From assembly GCA_035048495.1 (NCBI GenBank), contig CM068549.1:14293103-14357102 (forward strand): a DNA stretch of 64,000 nucleotides. Direction: 5' to 3'. Positions 23,119 through 34,375 of the stretch are shown here, in pieces. The notes beneath the pieces were generated by a model. That model was not told where the DNA came from, ran no database searches, and saw only the letters and a list, made by a program, of their open reading frames with translations. How positions within the stretch are numbered: the first letter of the stretch is position 1; each line of letters begins with the position of its first letter. Both the position numbers and the translations under genes were made by a program. Origin of the DNA: Euptelea pleiosperma. Its lineage: Eukaryota; Streptophyta; Magnoliopsida; Ranunculales; Eupteleaceae.

Positions 23119-26100
23119 ATGCCTCGACAAAATAAAGTGTCTAGGAAGACTACATCGAGAGCCCCATTGCCAGTGTCGGCCCCATCGACAATATCAGGCC
23201 CATCGTCAGCCCCATCCCCAGTTGCAGCTCCATCGCCAGCCTCATCACCAGCCCTACAGACGACGCCTGGTAGCGCTGGTATGATATAAGTTGCTGATAT
23301 TATTGTTTGATGTTATAAATTTTGTATACTCATTGACGTGTTTTTGTTATAATTTTTGAAACAGCTTCTACCAGCGTTCGGAGGAGAGGGCCCACACGAG
23401 GAGTGGGTCATTTTGGCATTCCATTTGGCCAAAAAATGCAAATTGAATGGAATGAAGTAGGCCAACCTGTAGGTGATGGGGCTCGTTCATTTGGACAAGT
23501 ATTGGGGACGGTTGTTAGGCATTCTGGTCATGCATCGTTGCAGTTAAAGAGATGGTCTAACATTCTTGATGATGCGAAGGAGAAGATGTGGCAAAAAGTA
23601 AAGGTAGATGACATGATTTTTTAACACTAATTTTGACTTAGTTATTATCCATTTTCAATTTTAGTAAACAATGTGATTTTTAACAGTATTGTTGCTTAAC
23701 GTTTCAGAAACAAGTTGATATTAGTGATGACCACAGACCGTGGGTCATGCAGTCAATGGGAACTAAATACAGCGATTGGAGGAATGATTTGAAGAAAAAT
23801 TATGATGCCATGGACACGGATGAGCTTCGATTACAGAATAAACCCATAGGCATCTCAGATGCTGATTGGGCCTCTCTAGTCGTATATTGGAGTAGTGATG
23901 AGTTTCAAGTATTTTAAAAAATAAAATTTCATTAACCATTTTCTATGTCATGACAATGAATTTGTTGCAGGCATTGTCAAACCAAAATAAGGCGAACCGT
24001 AGTAAGCAGACCATGAAACATACTGGGGGCACGAAGAGTTTTGCGCGCCACAGAGATGAGGAGGTGCGTATATGATTTCAATATATCACTGCTTGTTTTT
24101 TTAAGCTACTTTGACCTGTTATTGTTTAATAATTTATATGTTTTTTCTTCGAGAATAGGCTCGGAGTAGGACAGACGGTACTGCACCGAGTCGAGTTGAC
24201 TTATTCTTCCGAACCCATCTTAAAAAAGACGGGTCTCCAGTTGATTCTACATCTGCTGATATCATGGTATATAAGATGTCTATTTTAAATAAAAATATAA
24301 TTGTCTTCTACTAACTAATTTATTTGGAATGTAGTCCAAATTTAGAGAGCTTTCACAGAGTCGAGTGTCAGAGAGTGGTGAGAGTTCTACTCCCGCACTT
24401 ACAGCTGACGAGATTTATACTAGCGTGATGCCCCCAGAGCGACATGGACGGGTACGCGGCTTTGGTCTAGGCCCGACACCGACTTCAGTCTTTGGCTCAT
24501 CATCTAGCTCATCCAGTTCCAGTTATAAGGCTCTTCAAAATGAGTTCCAACAGATGCAATCGCAAATGCAGCAGATGCAGGAGCAGATGCAGGAGCGGAT
24601 GCAAAAATAGGAGGAGATGCATCGGCAAGCCCAATCCCAGATGCAGGAGCAAGTGAGTAAGATGGTGCAAGAGCAGATGGTTGCATTTTTTCGCTCCATG
24701 CAATCAGCTGACATACCGCCTCCGAGCCAAGACCAGCATCAGTCCGACGACCCAAATGATGATCAGGTACATTTATATTTATGAGATATGATTGTTGTAT
24801 TTAAGGTTTATGCATTAAATACAACAATCATATAGGTTTAAGCATTTACAAGTTTTAAGTTAAGTTAAATTTAGGACCTCGACGCCTAAATCGGGCAAAC
24901 GAGGTCCGAATCTCCCGAAACCTATTATAACACTTCTATTGTGTTGAAACAAATATGTTGGAAGAAACGGAGTAAAAAATAGATGTCCGGTTAAAAATCT
25001 GTAGTCAGTTATAGGTTTAGGCATTTATAAGTTTTAAGTTAAGTCAAATTTAGGACCTCGACGCCTAAATCGGGCAAACGAGGTCCGAGTCTCCCGAAAC
25101 CTATTATAACAATTCTATTGTGTTGAAACAAATATGCTGGAAGAAACGGGATAAAAAACAGATGTCCGGTTAGGAATCTATAGTCAGTTATAGGTTTAGA
25201 CATTTATAGGTTTTAAGTCAAGTCAAATTTAGGACCTCGACGCCTAAATCGGGCAAACGAGGTCCGAATCTCCCGAAACCTGTTATAACACTTCTATTGT
25301 GTTGAAACAAATATGCTGGAAGAAATGGGAAAAAAAATAGATGTCCGGTTAGGAATCTGTAGTCAGTTATAGGTTTAGACATTTATAGGATTTAAGTTAA
25401 GTCAAATTTAGGACTCTGACGTTCAAATTGGGCAAACGATGTCCGAATCTCCCAAAATTTATTACAACACTTCTATTGTATTAAAACAAATATGCTGGAA
25501 GAGACGAGTTAAAAAATAGATATCCGATTAGGAATGTGTAGTCAGTTATAGGTTTAGGCATTTATAGATTTTAAGTTAAGTCAAATTTAGAACCTCGACG
25601 CCTAAATCGGGCAAACGAGGTCCGAATCTCCCGAAACCTGTTATAATACTTCTATTGTGTTGAACAAATATGCTGGAAGAGACGGGATAAAAAATAGATG
25701 TCTGGTTAAAAATCTGTAGTCAGTTATAGGTTTAGGCATTTATAAGTTTTAAGTTAAGTCAAATTTAAGACCTCGACGCCTAAATCGGGCAAACGAGGTC
25801 CGAATCTCTCGAAACCTATTATAACACTTCTATTGTGTTGAAACAAATATGCTGGAAGAAACGGGATAAAAAATAGATGTCCGGTTAGGAATCTGTAGTC
25901 AGTTATAGGTTTAGACATTTATAGGTTTTAAGTCAAGTCAAATTTAGGACCTCGACGCCTAAATCGGGCAAACGAGGTCCGAATCTCCCGAAACCTATTA
26001 TAACACTTCTATTGTGTTGAAACAAATATGCTGGAAGAAACGGGATAAAAAACAGATGTCCGGTTAGGAATCTGTAGTCAGTTATAGGTTTAGACATTTA

Positions 26101-29055
26101 TAGGATTTAAGTTAAGTCAAATTTAGGACTCTGACGTCCAAATTGGGCAAACGATGTCCGAATCTCCCAAAATTTATTACAACACTTCTATTGTGTTAAA
26201 ACAAATATGCTGGAAGAGACGGGTTAAAAAATAGATATCCGATTAGGAATGTGTAGTCAGTTATAGGTTTAGGCATTTATAAGTTTTAAGTTAAGTCAAA
26301 TTTAGAACCTCGACGCCTAAATCGGGCAAACGAGGTCTGAATCTCCCGAAACCTGTTATAATACTTCTATTGTGTTGAACAAATATGCTGGAAGAGACGG
26401 GATAAAAAATAGATGTCCGGTTAAAAATCTGTAGTCAGTTATAGGTTTAGGCATTTATAAGTTTTAAGTTAAGTCAAATTTAAGACCTCGACGCCTAAAT
26501 CGGGCAAACGAGGTCCGAATCTCCCGAAACCTATTATAACACTTCTATTGTGTTGAAACAAATATGCTGGAAGAAACGGGATAAAAAATAGATGTCCGGT
26601 TAGGAATCTGTAGTCAGTTATAGGTTTAGACATTTATAGGTTTTAAGTCAAGTCAAATTTAGGACCTCGACGCCTAAATCGGGCAAACGAGGTTCGAATC
26701 TCCCTAAACCTGTTATAACACTTCTATTGTGTTGAAACAAATATGCTGAAAGAAACGGGATAAAAAATAGATGTCCGGTTAGGAATCTGTAGTCAGTTAT
26801 AGGTTTAGACATTTATAGGATTTAAGTTAAGTCAAATTTAGGACTCTGACGTCCAAATTGGGCAAACGATGTCCGAATCTCCCAAAATTTATTACAACAC
26901 TTCTATTGTGTTAAAACAAATATGCTGGAAGAGACGGGTTAAAAAATAGATATCCGATTAGGAATGTGTAGTCAGTTATAGGTTTAGGCATTTATAAGTT
27001 TTAAGTTAAGTCAAATTTAGAACCTCGACGCCTAAATCGGGCAAACGAGGTCCGAATCTCCCGAAACCTGTTATAATACTTCTATTGTGTTGAACAAATA
27101 TGCTGGAAGAGACGGGATAAAAAATAAATGTCCGGTATAAAATCTGTAGTCAGTTATAGGTTTAGGCATTTATAAGTTTTAAGTTAAGTCAAATTTAAGA
27201 CCTCGACGCCTAAATCGGGCAAACGAGGTCCGAATCTCCCGAAACCTATTATAACACTTCTATTGTGTTGAAACAAATATGCTGAAAGAAACGGAATAAA
27301 AAATAGATGTCCGGTTAGGAATCTGTAGTCAGTTATAGGTTTAGACATTTATAGGTTTTAAGTTAAGTCAAATTTAGGACCTCGACGCCTAAATCGGGCA
27401 AACGAGGTCCGAATCTCCCAAAACCTGTTATAACACTTCTATTGTGTTGAAACAAATATGCTGGAAGAAACGGGATAAAAAATAGATGTCCGGTTAGGAA
27501 TCTGTAGTCAGTTATAGGTTTAGACATTTATAGGTTTTAAGTTAAGTCAAATTTAGGACTCCGACGTCCAAATTGGGCAAACGATGTCCGAATCTCCCAA
27601 AATTTATTACAACACTTCTATTGTGTTAAAACAAATATGTTGGAAGAGACGGGTTAAAAAATAGATATCCGATTAGGAATGTGTAGTCAGTTATAGGTTT
27701 AGGCATTTATAGGTTTTAAGTTAAGTCAAATTTAGAACCTCGACGCCTAAATCGGGCAAACGAGGTCCGAATCTCCCGAAACCTGTTATAATACTTCTAT
27801 TGTGTTGAACAAATATGCTGGAAGAGACGGGATAAATAAAAGATGTCCGATTAGGAATCTGTAGTCAGTTATAGGTTTAGACATTTATAGGTTTTAAGTT
27901 AAGTCAAATTTAGGACTCTGACGTCCAAATTGGGCAAACGATGTCCGAATCTCCCAAAATTTATTACAACACTTCTATTGTGTTAAAACAAATATGCTGG
28001 AAGAGACGGGTTAAAAAATAGATATCCGATTAGGAATGTGTAGTCAGTTATAGGTTTAGGCATTTATAGGTTTTAAGTTAAGTCAAATTTAGAACCTCGA
28101 CGCCTAAATCGGGCAAACGAGGTCCGAATCTCCCGAAACCTGTTATAATACTTCTATTGTGTTGAACAAATATGCTGAAAGAGACGGGATAAAAAATAGA
28201 TGTCCGGTTAGGAATCTGTAGTCAGTTATAGGTTTAGACATTTATAGGTTTTAAGTTAAGTCAAATTTAGGACTCCGACGTCCAAATTGAGCAAACGATG
28301 TCCGAATCTCCCGAAATTTATTACAACACTTCTATTGTGTTAAAACAAATATGCTAAAAGAGACGGGTTAAAAAATAGATATCCGATTAGGAATGTGTAG
28401 TCAGTTATAGGTTTAGGCATTTATAAGTTTTAAGTTAAGTCAAATTTAGAACATCGACGCCTAAATCAGGCAAACGAGGTCCGAATCTCCCGAAGCCTGT
28501 TATAACAATTCTATTGTGTTGAAACAAATATGCTGAAAGAAACGGAGTAAAAAACAGATGTCCGGTTAGAAATTTGTAGTCAGTTATAGGTTTAGACATT
28601 TATAGGTTTTAAGTTAAGTCAAATTTAGGACTCCGACGTCCAAATTGGGCAAACGATGTCCGAATCTCCCGAAATTTATTACAACACTTCTATTGTGTTA
28701 AAACAAATATGTTGGAAGAGACGGGTTAAAAAATAGATGTCCGGTTAGGAATCTGTAGTCAGTTATAGGTTTAGGCATTTATAGGTATTAAGTTAAGTCA
28801 AATTTAGGACAACGACGTCCAAATATGGCAAACGATGTCCGACTCTCCCGAATCTTGTTACAACACTTCTATTGTATTGAAACAAATATGCTGGAAGAGA
28901 CAGGGTAAAACACAGATTTCCGATTAAGAATCTGTAGCCAGTTAGACATTTCAAGATTTTTAAGTTTAATTTTAATTTTTTAATTCGTTTACATTGCATT
29001 TTATATATTAATTATTTTATTTTTATTTGTTTTGCAGGGCCTAGATGCTGATTGA
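23119..29055 (+). pseudogene. TNPA-like CACTA protein (Transposase_24), 7 exons
   Basis: A Ptta/En/Spm-type protein that in En/Spm binds subterminal repeats and assists TNPD. Exons 23119-23278, 23365-23603, 23708-23908, 23971-24063, 24159-24266, 24335-24766 and 29038-29055 all have GT/AG borders and join in frame to 416 codons plus stop. Residues 1-53 are a Ser/Pro/Ala-rich tail. About 54-270 is the conserved core, with GHFGIPFGQKMQIEW, SDADWASLVVYW, KANRSKQTMKHTGGTKSFA and APSRVDLFFRTHLKK. From about 300 a Ser run and Gln/Met-rich coiled coil (QMQSQMQQMQEQMQ) follow. Codon 359 (24608-24610) is TAG where the repeat pattern predicts Gln, so the copy is probably truncated. The last exon encodes only GLDAD and lies beyond a 4.27-kb intron filled with satellite. 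Confidence 0.85.
24834..28948 (+). repeat. 179-bp satellite array with higher-order structure, inside TNPA intron
   Basis: Twenty-three tandem units begin GGTTTAG(A/G)CATTTA at 24834, 25014, 25193, 25372, 25551, 25729 and so on to 28769, spaced 178-180 bp. Four monomer types recur. A has GGACCTCGACGCC with AACACTTC. B has GACTCTGACGTCC with AAATTTATTACAACAC. C has AGAACCTCG with ATAATACTTC and a one-base deletion (GTTGAACAAA). D has AAGACCTCG. Units 3-14 run A-B-C-D three times (about 715 bp each), units 15-17 are A-B-C, then B and C-like units alternate to the end. Each unit keeps a short hairpin AACAC-N7-GTGTT, and A and D also keep GGACCTCG...CGAGGTCC. The array has no long reading frame. 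Confidence 0.95.
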
Positions 29056-29289
29056 TCGTGTCTTCTACTCTTCCAGATTGCTTTTTTAAACTTTTATAAC
29101 ATTGTTAAATTTTAAACAATCAATATTGTAGAAATTTAATTATTTAAGATATTTAATTTTTTATTTTCTTTACACTCTGTTTTGATTAAATGGATATGGA
29201 ATAGGGAAATGCGGTATTATATACATTACAGGTACGGGTACAGCAAATTATTAAAAAAAAATCAAAAAAAAATTTTACAATTAAATCTT

Positions 29290-29850
29290 TTAGCGACGGT
29301 CGGAGTCCTGACCGTCACTATATAATGTATATAGCGACGGTCGATTAATCTGGCCGTCGCTATATATGACTTTCAGCGACGCAAAACTCATGACCGTCGC
29401 TATATAAATGATGTAGCGACGGTCAGAGACCGTCGCTAAAAGGCATGCACAATTATGCACAAAATTGATCTATACCGACGATCTTGGCCGTCGCTAAAGG
29501 TATTTAATACCGACGGCCAGTAAAACTAAGTCGCTATATGTATCTTACAGCGACGAATTTGACCCTCGGTAAATCTTTTTGACCAATGCAAAATGATCTT
29601 TTTATATACCGACGGTCAGGGCCGTCGCTAGAAATGATATATACCGACGGTTCTGACCGTCGGTAGATTAATTTTTCCAATCCACGAAATGTTTTTTGCG
29701 ATGGTCATTTTTGATATGGCCGTCGGTAATACCTTTTACCGACGAATTTTATAGCGACGACTAGCGACGGTCTCTCTGGCCGTCGGTATAATATTTAGCG
29801 ACGTAATTTTACCCTATACCGACGGTCTCCGGCCGTCAGTAAAAGTCTTT
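29290..29850. repeat. Right subterminal repeats of CACTA element
   Basis: Dense TAGCGACGGTC and CCGTCGCTATA motifs in both orientations, about twice as long a block as at the left end. Pairs such as TAGCGACGGTC...GGCCGTCGCTATA could form hairpins. They match the motif of the left block and define the right arm. Confidence 0.85.
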
Positions 29851-29860
29851 TTTCCTGTAG

Positions 29861-30950
29861 ATGGCTAAAACTACCGACCCTTTTCCAAAAAAAGAAGAAG
29901 TGGGCCAATTAACAAATTTCTGGCACAAATAAGTGGGCCAATAAGAAAGGACATATGGGTCCAAAAATGGGCCCATTAGAAAGAAGAAACCTCTAAACTG
30001 AGAGATTGGTTAGATAGGACATTATGGGTCGAAAAATAGACTAGGTAATTGGTCCAAACACTAGATTATAAATATGAACTCGATTACGGATCTGGGTATT
30101 AAAGAGAATGAATATTAATTTCCCTGCAAATTGGCTCAAATAATCCTCTCAATGGGCTTAACTGATGTAGTAGAGAATTTGTGGACACCCCTACCTTGAT
30201 GGACTCTTCATTGGATTAGAGCGTGGCCTGGGCAAACCCCTCTTCTTTTATTTGGGAAATAAATAGGTTGGGTTTAGTTGAGGCCGTTTATGTGCTCCAC
30301 TGAAGATTGCAAATCGTATGCGTTGGACCAGTTCAAACTTGGGGCCTGCCGACCAGTTGGCTCAAGCCCAGCTCACTTCTGCCCTGGGCCCACCTTAACC
30401 CCAGGACAGGTGGCAACAAGACGATAGAGGAAATTAATATCCAAAGTCTATATCTACACGTTGAAAAATATCCACACGGTGAATATGTTTGGTTGAGCAT
30501 AAAACTTCAATGTTTTAGACGGGTTTCGGTTTATGTTTGGTCGGTTTCCTTCTTAGATAATTTCCTTCTCTTGATTTGTTTCCTTCTGAGAAAATTTCAA
30601 ACGGGTTTCGGTATCTCCTTTGCGGGTTTACTTCTTCGCGTGTTTTGTTAACATAATTGGCGGGGGAGTTTCCTTCTTAGAGAGTTTCCTTCTTCCTAGA
30701 GATAAGCGGAAGAAAATGTCAACCGTTGGATGTGGGTTGATCTCAGCCGTCACTTGTGTACCAAAAGAGAAAGATTATATTTTGTAATATAGAAGAGGAT
30801 AGAATTAGAAAAAAGATTAAAAATAGGAAAATAACGCAAGAAAAATTCTAAGACAGGGCATAAATGGTGGAGAACCCATGAATGGAAACGAAATATAACC
30901 ATTCCTTAAAGCATGCAAAACAAAGATTTTTTGATATTTTTCTTCAGCGC
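29861..30950. other. Intergenic region upstream of the cysteine-rich peptide gene
   Basis: No gene or clear transposon is recognised. A patch at 30520-30700 repeats the phrase GGTTTCCTTCTTAG and variants several times, a loose short-period repeat. The open frame at 30307-30651 overlaps this patch and has no domain. The last few hundred bases are the likely promoter of the peptide gene. Confidence 0.5.
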
Positions 30951-30956
30951 TATAAA
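30951..30956 (+). promoter_or_regulatory. TATA box of cysteine-rich peptide gene
   Basis: TATAAA in the context GCTATAAAACGA lies 68 bp upstream of the start codon, which would give a 5' leader of roughly 35-40 nt. The position is typical for a plant core promoter. Confidence 0.7.
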
Positions 30957-31018
30957 ACGAACAGAGAAGAGGAAGAAAGCGTATATACAATTGATCACAG
31001 TGTAGGTAGAGAAGCGAA

Positions 31019-31405
31019 ATGATGGCTGCAAGAGTGAGAGTTGTCGCAACCCTTATCGTGTTCATCATGTTGTGCACAGGTTAGCCAAAGCAGACCTTGT
31101 TCTTGTATTAATTTACTAGCTCCTACGTTGGTGCTGCGCACTCGCCCTATTCTATAGATATATACTTATTGATATGTTTTTGTTTGATCTTGTTTGTTTC
31201 AGACTTCAAAGACGTTGTTGGGCAAGACGGTAAGTTGGGTTGTTGTACCGATAACCACATTGGCAGATGTGTTCCGGGCGAAGATGATCAGAAATGCAAT
31301 GAGATGTGCAGCCCAAAATGCACGAGAGGCGACTGCAACCCAATATGCCCAAAGGGGGAGTGTAAGAAACGAGGAGACAAGCATTATTGTCATTGCTACT
31401 GCTGA
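31019..31405 (+). CDS. Secreted 12-cysteine peptide, defensin-like
   Basis: Two exons, 31019-31079 and 31203-31405, joined by a 123-bp phase-1 intron (donor GTTAGC, acceptor TTTCAG), encode 87 residues. Exon 1 is a signal peptide (basic MMAARVR, then hydrophobic VVATLIVFIMLC). Exon 2 encodes the mature part with 12 cysteines: a CC pair, then single Cys spaced 8, 9, 4, 4, 5, 4, 5, 10, 2 and 2 residues apart, ending HYCHCYC. The split of secretion signal and cysteine-rich part by one intron after the signal is the standard layout of plant defensin-like (DEFL) and related pollen, embryo or defence peptides. Twelve cysteines exceed the eight of classical defensins, and the subfamily was not recognised. 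TATA box and AATAAA signals fit a compact, intact gene. A role in defence or signalling is inference. Confidence 0.82.
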
Positions 31406-31450
31406 TCATTTACTCTGCTCCCCTATCTATTTATCATATGGTGTTCACTC

Positions 31451-31475
31451 AATAAAACTCCTACGTTATAATAAA
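31451..31475 (+). terminator. Poly(A) signals of cysteine-rich peptide gene
   Basis: AATAAA at 31451-31456, 46 bp after the stop codon, and a second AATAAA around 31470. A short CT microsatellite follows at about 31489-31504. Confidence 0.65.
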
Positions 31476-31506
31476 TGTCGTTGATGAACTCTCTCTCTCT
31501 CTCTCG

Positions 31507-33665
31507 TACATGTGCAATATGTCAAGTGGGCCCATATATTAGGTGGGTTAAGTCCATTAGGGGTGGAGGGTGTTGTCTAACAGAACTCACTTGTTCCAAA
31601 CTCCTGTAACCAAATGACTGCACCACTTGCAAAAGTAATCAAAGCCCTTGAACCATAACTAAGATCAATAGACAAAAACCGAATCGGTGATCAAACTGAT
31701 ATTTTGTTAAATAGGTAGGACTGGGGTCCAACCATGGTTCAAACTGGTCGGACCAACTTTAATTATTAAATAATTAAAATTATTGAAAATAAAAATATTA
31801 TGAAAAAATCTTTGTTAATGGACGCCATTACTCTTCCAGAAGAAAATCTGTAAGAGATCTCTTTGTTAAGAGCAAAGTCGATCACACGTCACAATACAAG
31901 TCACGGGCCACACTCTTAGAGGACGATGACTGTATGGATGTTTGGCAAGTCCCTCAGTGGACTTGTAAACCGAAAATTAGTGATTTCTAAGCGTTTGGAT
32001 TGGAATCATTTGCATGGGTTTCTTTTTACCGTAGATTTAGACCATTATTGACCGTTATTTGGGGGTACTAGATCCAAAGGTCTGACATAACAAATCAGGC
32101 TGATTTTTAGTTTTCGGGTCCAGCGAGGGACTAGCCAAACATCCATACGGTCATCGCCCTCTAATAGTGTGCCACGTGGCTCATATTGTGGTGTGCGATC
32201 GGCTTTGCTCACACACATGTGAGCAAAGGTTTACTCTCTTAATAGGACTCACCAAAGAGATTCTATATCATCCTTGCCTAGCCTTGAAGAGAGGGAGAGA
32301 GGTATTTCTACATGTCAGAACAAGAAGAAGAAGAATAACGGGGAAGAAGACGAAGAAAAGGAAATAATGATGTTGAAGGCCAACAAGGCATATGACCATT
32401 TAGATTCTCTATGTTACAAGAACCCATAATCTCTCTCTCTCTCACTCAGATTTATCCTTTTTGAAAAAATATCTGTTAATGGACTCCATTACTCTTCCAA
32501 AAGAAATAGGGCAGTCTTGGTCTTCTCTGGTTTTTCAAAAGACCGGTGGTTCGGTCTCAGTTTAATGGTTGAACCGTCAATTTGAAGAAAACCACCAGTT
32601 CTTATGAAAACTCAGGTTCAATGCAAACCGGACTGAAATTTATAGAAATTCCGGTCAGACCAGGTCAACCGTCGGTCCGGTCCAGTTTTCAAAACACTGA
32701 TATTTTGTCTTAGCAATAACTTTGAATATGCTTGTGCCAAAGTGGGACCCCCACAATGTAATGATTCTAATGTTGGAGACCTTACGATATTATAAAATTG
32801 TGATCTATATATTCGAAATAGAAGATTAGACTGATCTTTTACGATATTATCAAGTCATCCGGGCTACACGTAAAAATGTAATGCCACGTCGCTTATGTTT
32901 AGAGGTCAGTGACAGTATAGACATTTGAACCACCAATAAATTGACCGAGAAGCCAAAAATCAGCCTGATTGATGGTTTCTAACCATTGGATTTGAGCTTT
33001 TTTTCATTGGTTGATTTTTTTAACTGTGGGATTTGAGCATTATTTTTGGCAAACGCCTAAAAACCGCCTATCAGGTTGATTTTTGGTCTGCAGGTTCACT
33101 TAGGGATGGTTCGAAAGCATCCATATGGTCATTGATCTCTAATAGTACTGTTACGTGTTGTCCAGGACGTCTGGATCAAGAAATGCCAGGATTAAAAAAA
33201 TTCTCTACGTTCAAAGGCTGCTTTCAACTAGCTAGGGATCACATTGCAGATCTTCAACATCCAAAAAATTAAACCTATCATATATATATGTTTGTTATTG
33301 TAGATGATCATGATGATGAACAAGATTTGTGGTCAGAAGAACAAGATTTGTGGAGCCGACACCAAATAGTTGGGATAACGCTTTAATGGTCATGATAATC
33401 GCGTGAATTATATATTATTATTATTTTTTGAGAATTTTTGACATACCCGTCCCATGTTATCTTTAAAATTTGACATACCCGACATGATATATGTTGGGCC
33501 CATCGCTAGATGGACCTACATACTAAATATCAACCCAGGGAAATGACCGTAATCCAATGATTAAAAATCACGTATCAGGCTAATTTTTAGTTTCTAGGTC
33601 CACCTAGGGTTGGGCCTACATTAATCAGTGGTCTCTAAGAGTGTGCCACGTGGCTCATAATGCGG
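31507..33665. other. Intergenic region with three degenerate palindromic MITEs
   Basis: No gene. Palindromic elements of the family typified by 45821-46191 lie at about 31870-32190, 32840-33150 and 33470-33660. They are recognised by CCACGTGGC near their ends, paired GTGATTTCTAA and AAATCA blocks, and mirrored GGTCCACCTAGGG/TGGACCTAC phrases. The direct repeat TTTGTTAATGGACGCCATTA (31810) and TCTGTTAATGGACTCCATTA (32470) flanks the first, so sequence around it may be duplicated. Between them lies unclassified AT-rich sequence. Confidence 0.55.
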
Positions 33666-34096
33666 TCTGTTATCAACGCCAATGAACCCCCCTATAATCA
33701 CTCATGTACATTGCACTCGTGCCGCCTCCTAGTATTAGTAATAAAATATTGTTTTCTTGCAAGGGTAGACGGTTGCATCACGGGCTTAACTTGAGTAAAA
33801 AAAAACAAATTCACAGACACGTGCAACAATCTAACCTTGCTAAAAAAACAAGTCAGTCCATACAAGCCAGGCCTAAGGCCTGGCCTATGGGCTGATTATC
33901 TTGGCCTAATCGTGGCCTAGCGGACCGGGCCTTAAAGCCCAACATTTAGAGCTGGCCCATTACAACGATACGGGGATGAAATAAAGGTTTACCATTGGTT
34001 AAGTCCATTATAAAAATTGGATGAGTAATCAAGGCACATGAAACATAATTAAGATCAAGAATTGAAATAAAAAAAGACATGCATTTATGAGAATTG
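33666..34096. other. Intergenic, nothing recognised
   Basis: Contains GGCCTGGCCTATGGGC-like phrases near 33870-33950 but no element with ends or duplications and no coding sequence that can be supported. Confidence 0.4.
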
Positions 34097-34375
34097 GGTC
34101 GGGCTCGGGGGACACCTATTTTTTCCCCCATTTTTGACACCCATTTGTCGTACCCACATAGAAGATGAATCAATGGCTGATTTTTGGTGAGGATGATCTC
34201 ATCACCATAGAGATCGAGGAGATCATCCTCACAAAAATTCAAATCATTCTGATATTCATAGACTGGTTTAGAAGCTGAAGAATTAAAGACCGTCGATTTT
34301 TACCTTGTAACTTGAAAACCACATTTGATGGGGTTAGAAATTTCAGAATGGGCTGATTTTTAAAAAAAAAGTTGA
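34097..34375. mobile_element. Truncated Mutator-like MITE (GGGTCGGGCTC family)
   Basis: Starts GGGTCGGGCTCGGGGGACACC and follows the family at 49441-49817 through GAAGATGAATCAATGGCTG and GAGATCATCCTCAC to GGGGTTAGAAATTTC, then stops in an A tract near 34365. The right end is missing. Confidence 0.7.

Larger units (their letters stand above)
16571..29860 (+). mobile_element. CACTA (En/Spm) DNA transposon, 13.3 kb
   Basis: The element is bounded by ACTACAACAAAC at the left and the inverted CTACAGGAAAAAAG at the right, close to the plant CACTA terminus. Both ends depart from CACTA in their outermost two bases. Just inside lie dense direct and inverted TAGCGACGG/CCGTCGCTA repeats (16590-16860 and 29290-29850), as expected for the subterminal region bound by TNPA. 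Between them, in canonical order, are a TNPD-like transposase and a TNPA-like Transposase_24 gene, both on the plus strand. Younger MITEs (17170-18630) sit between the first noncoding exon and the transposase. Stop codons in both genes make this copy non-autonomous at present. Confidence 0.9.

Noticed and set aside
24834..28948. CRISPR array or centromere
   Set aside because: Units are contiguous with no spacers, and the array is confined to one intron of a transposon gene. Only 4.1 kb is present and the flanks are transposon, so a centromere cannot be claimed.
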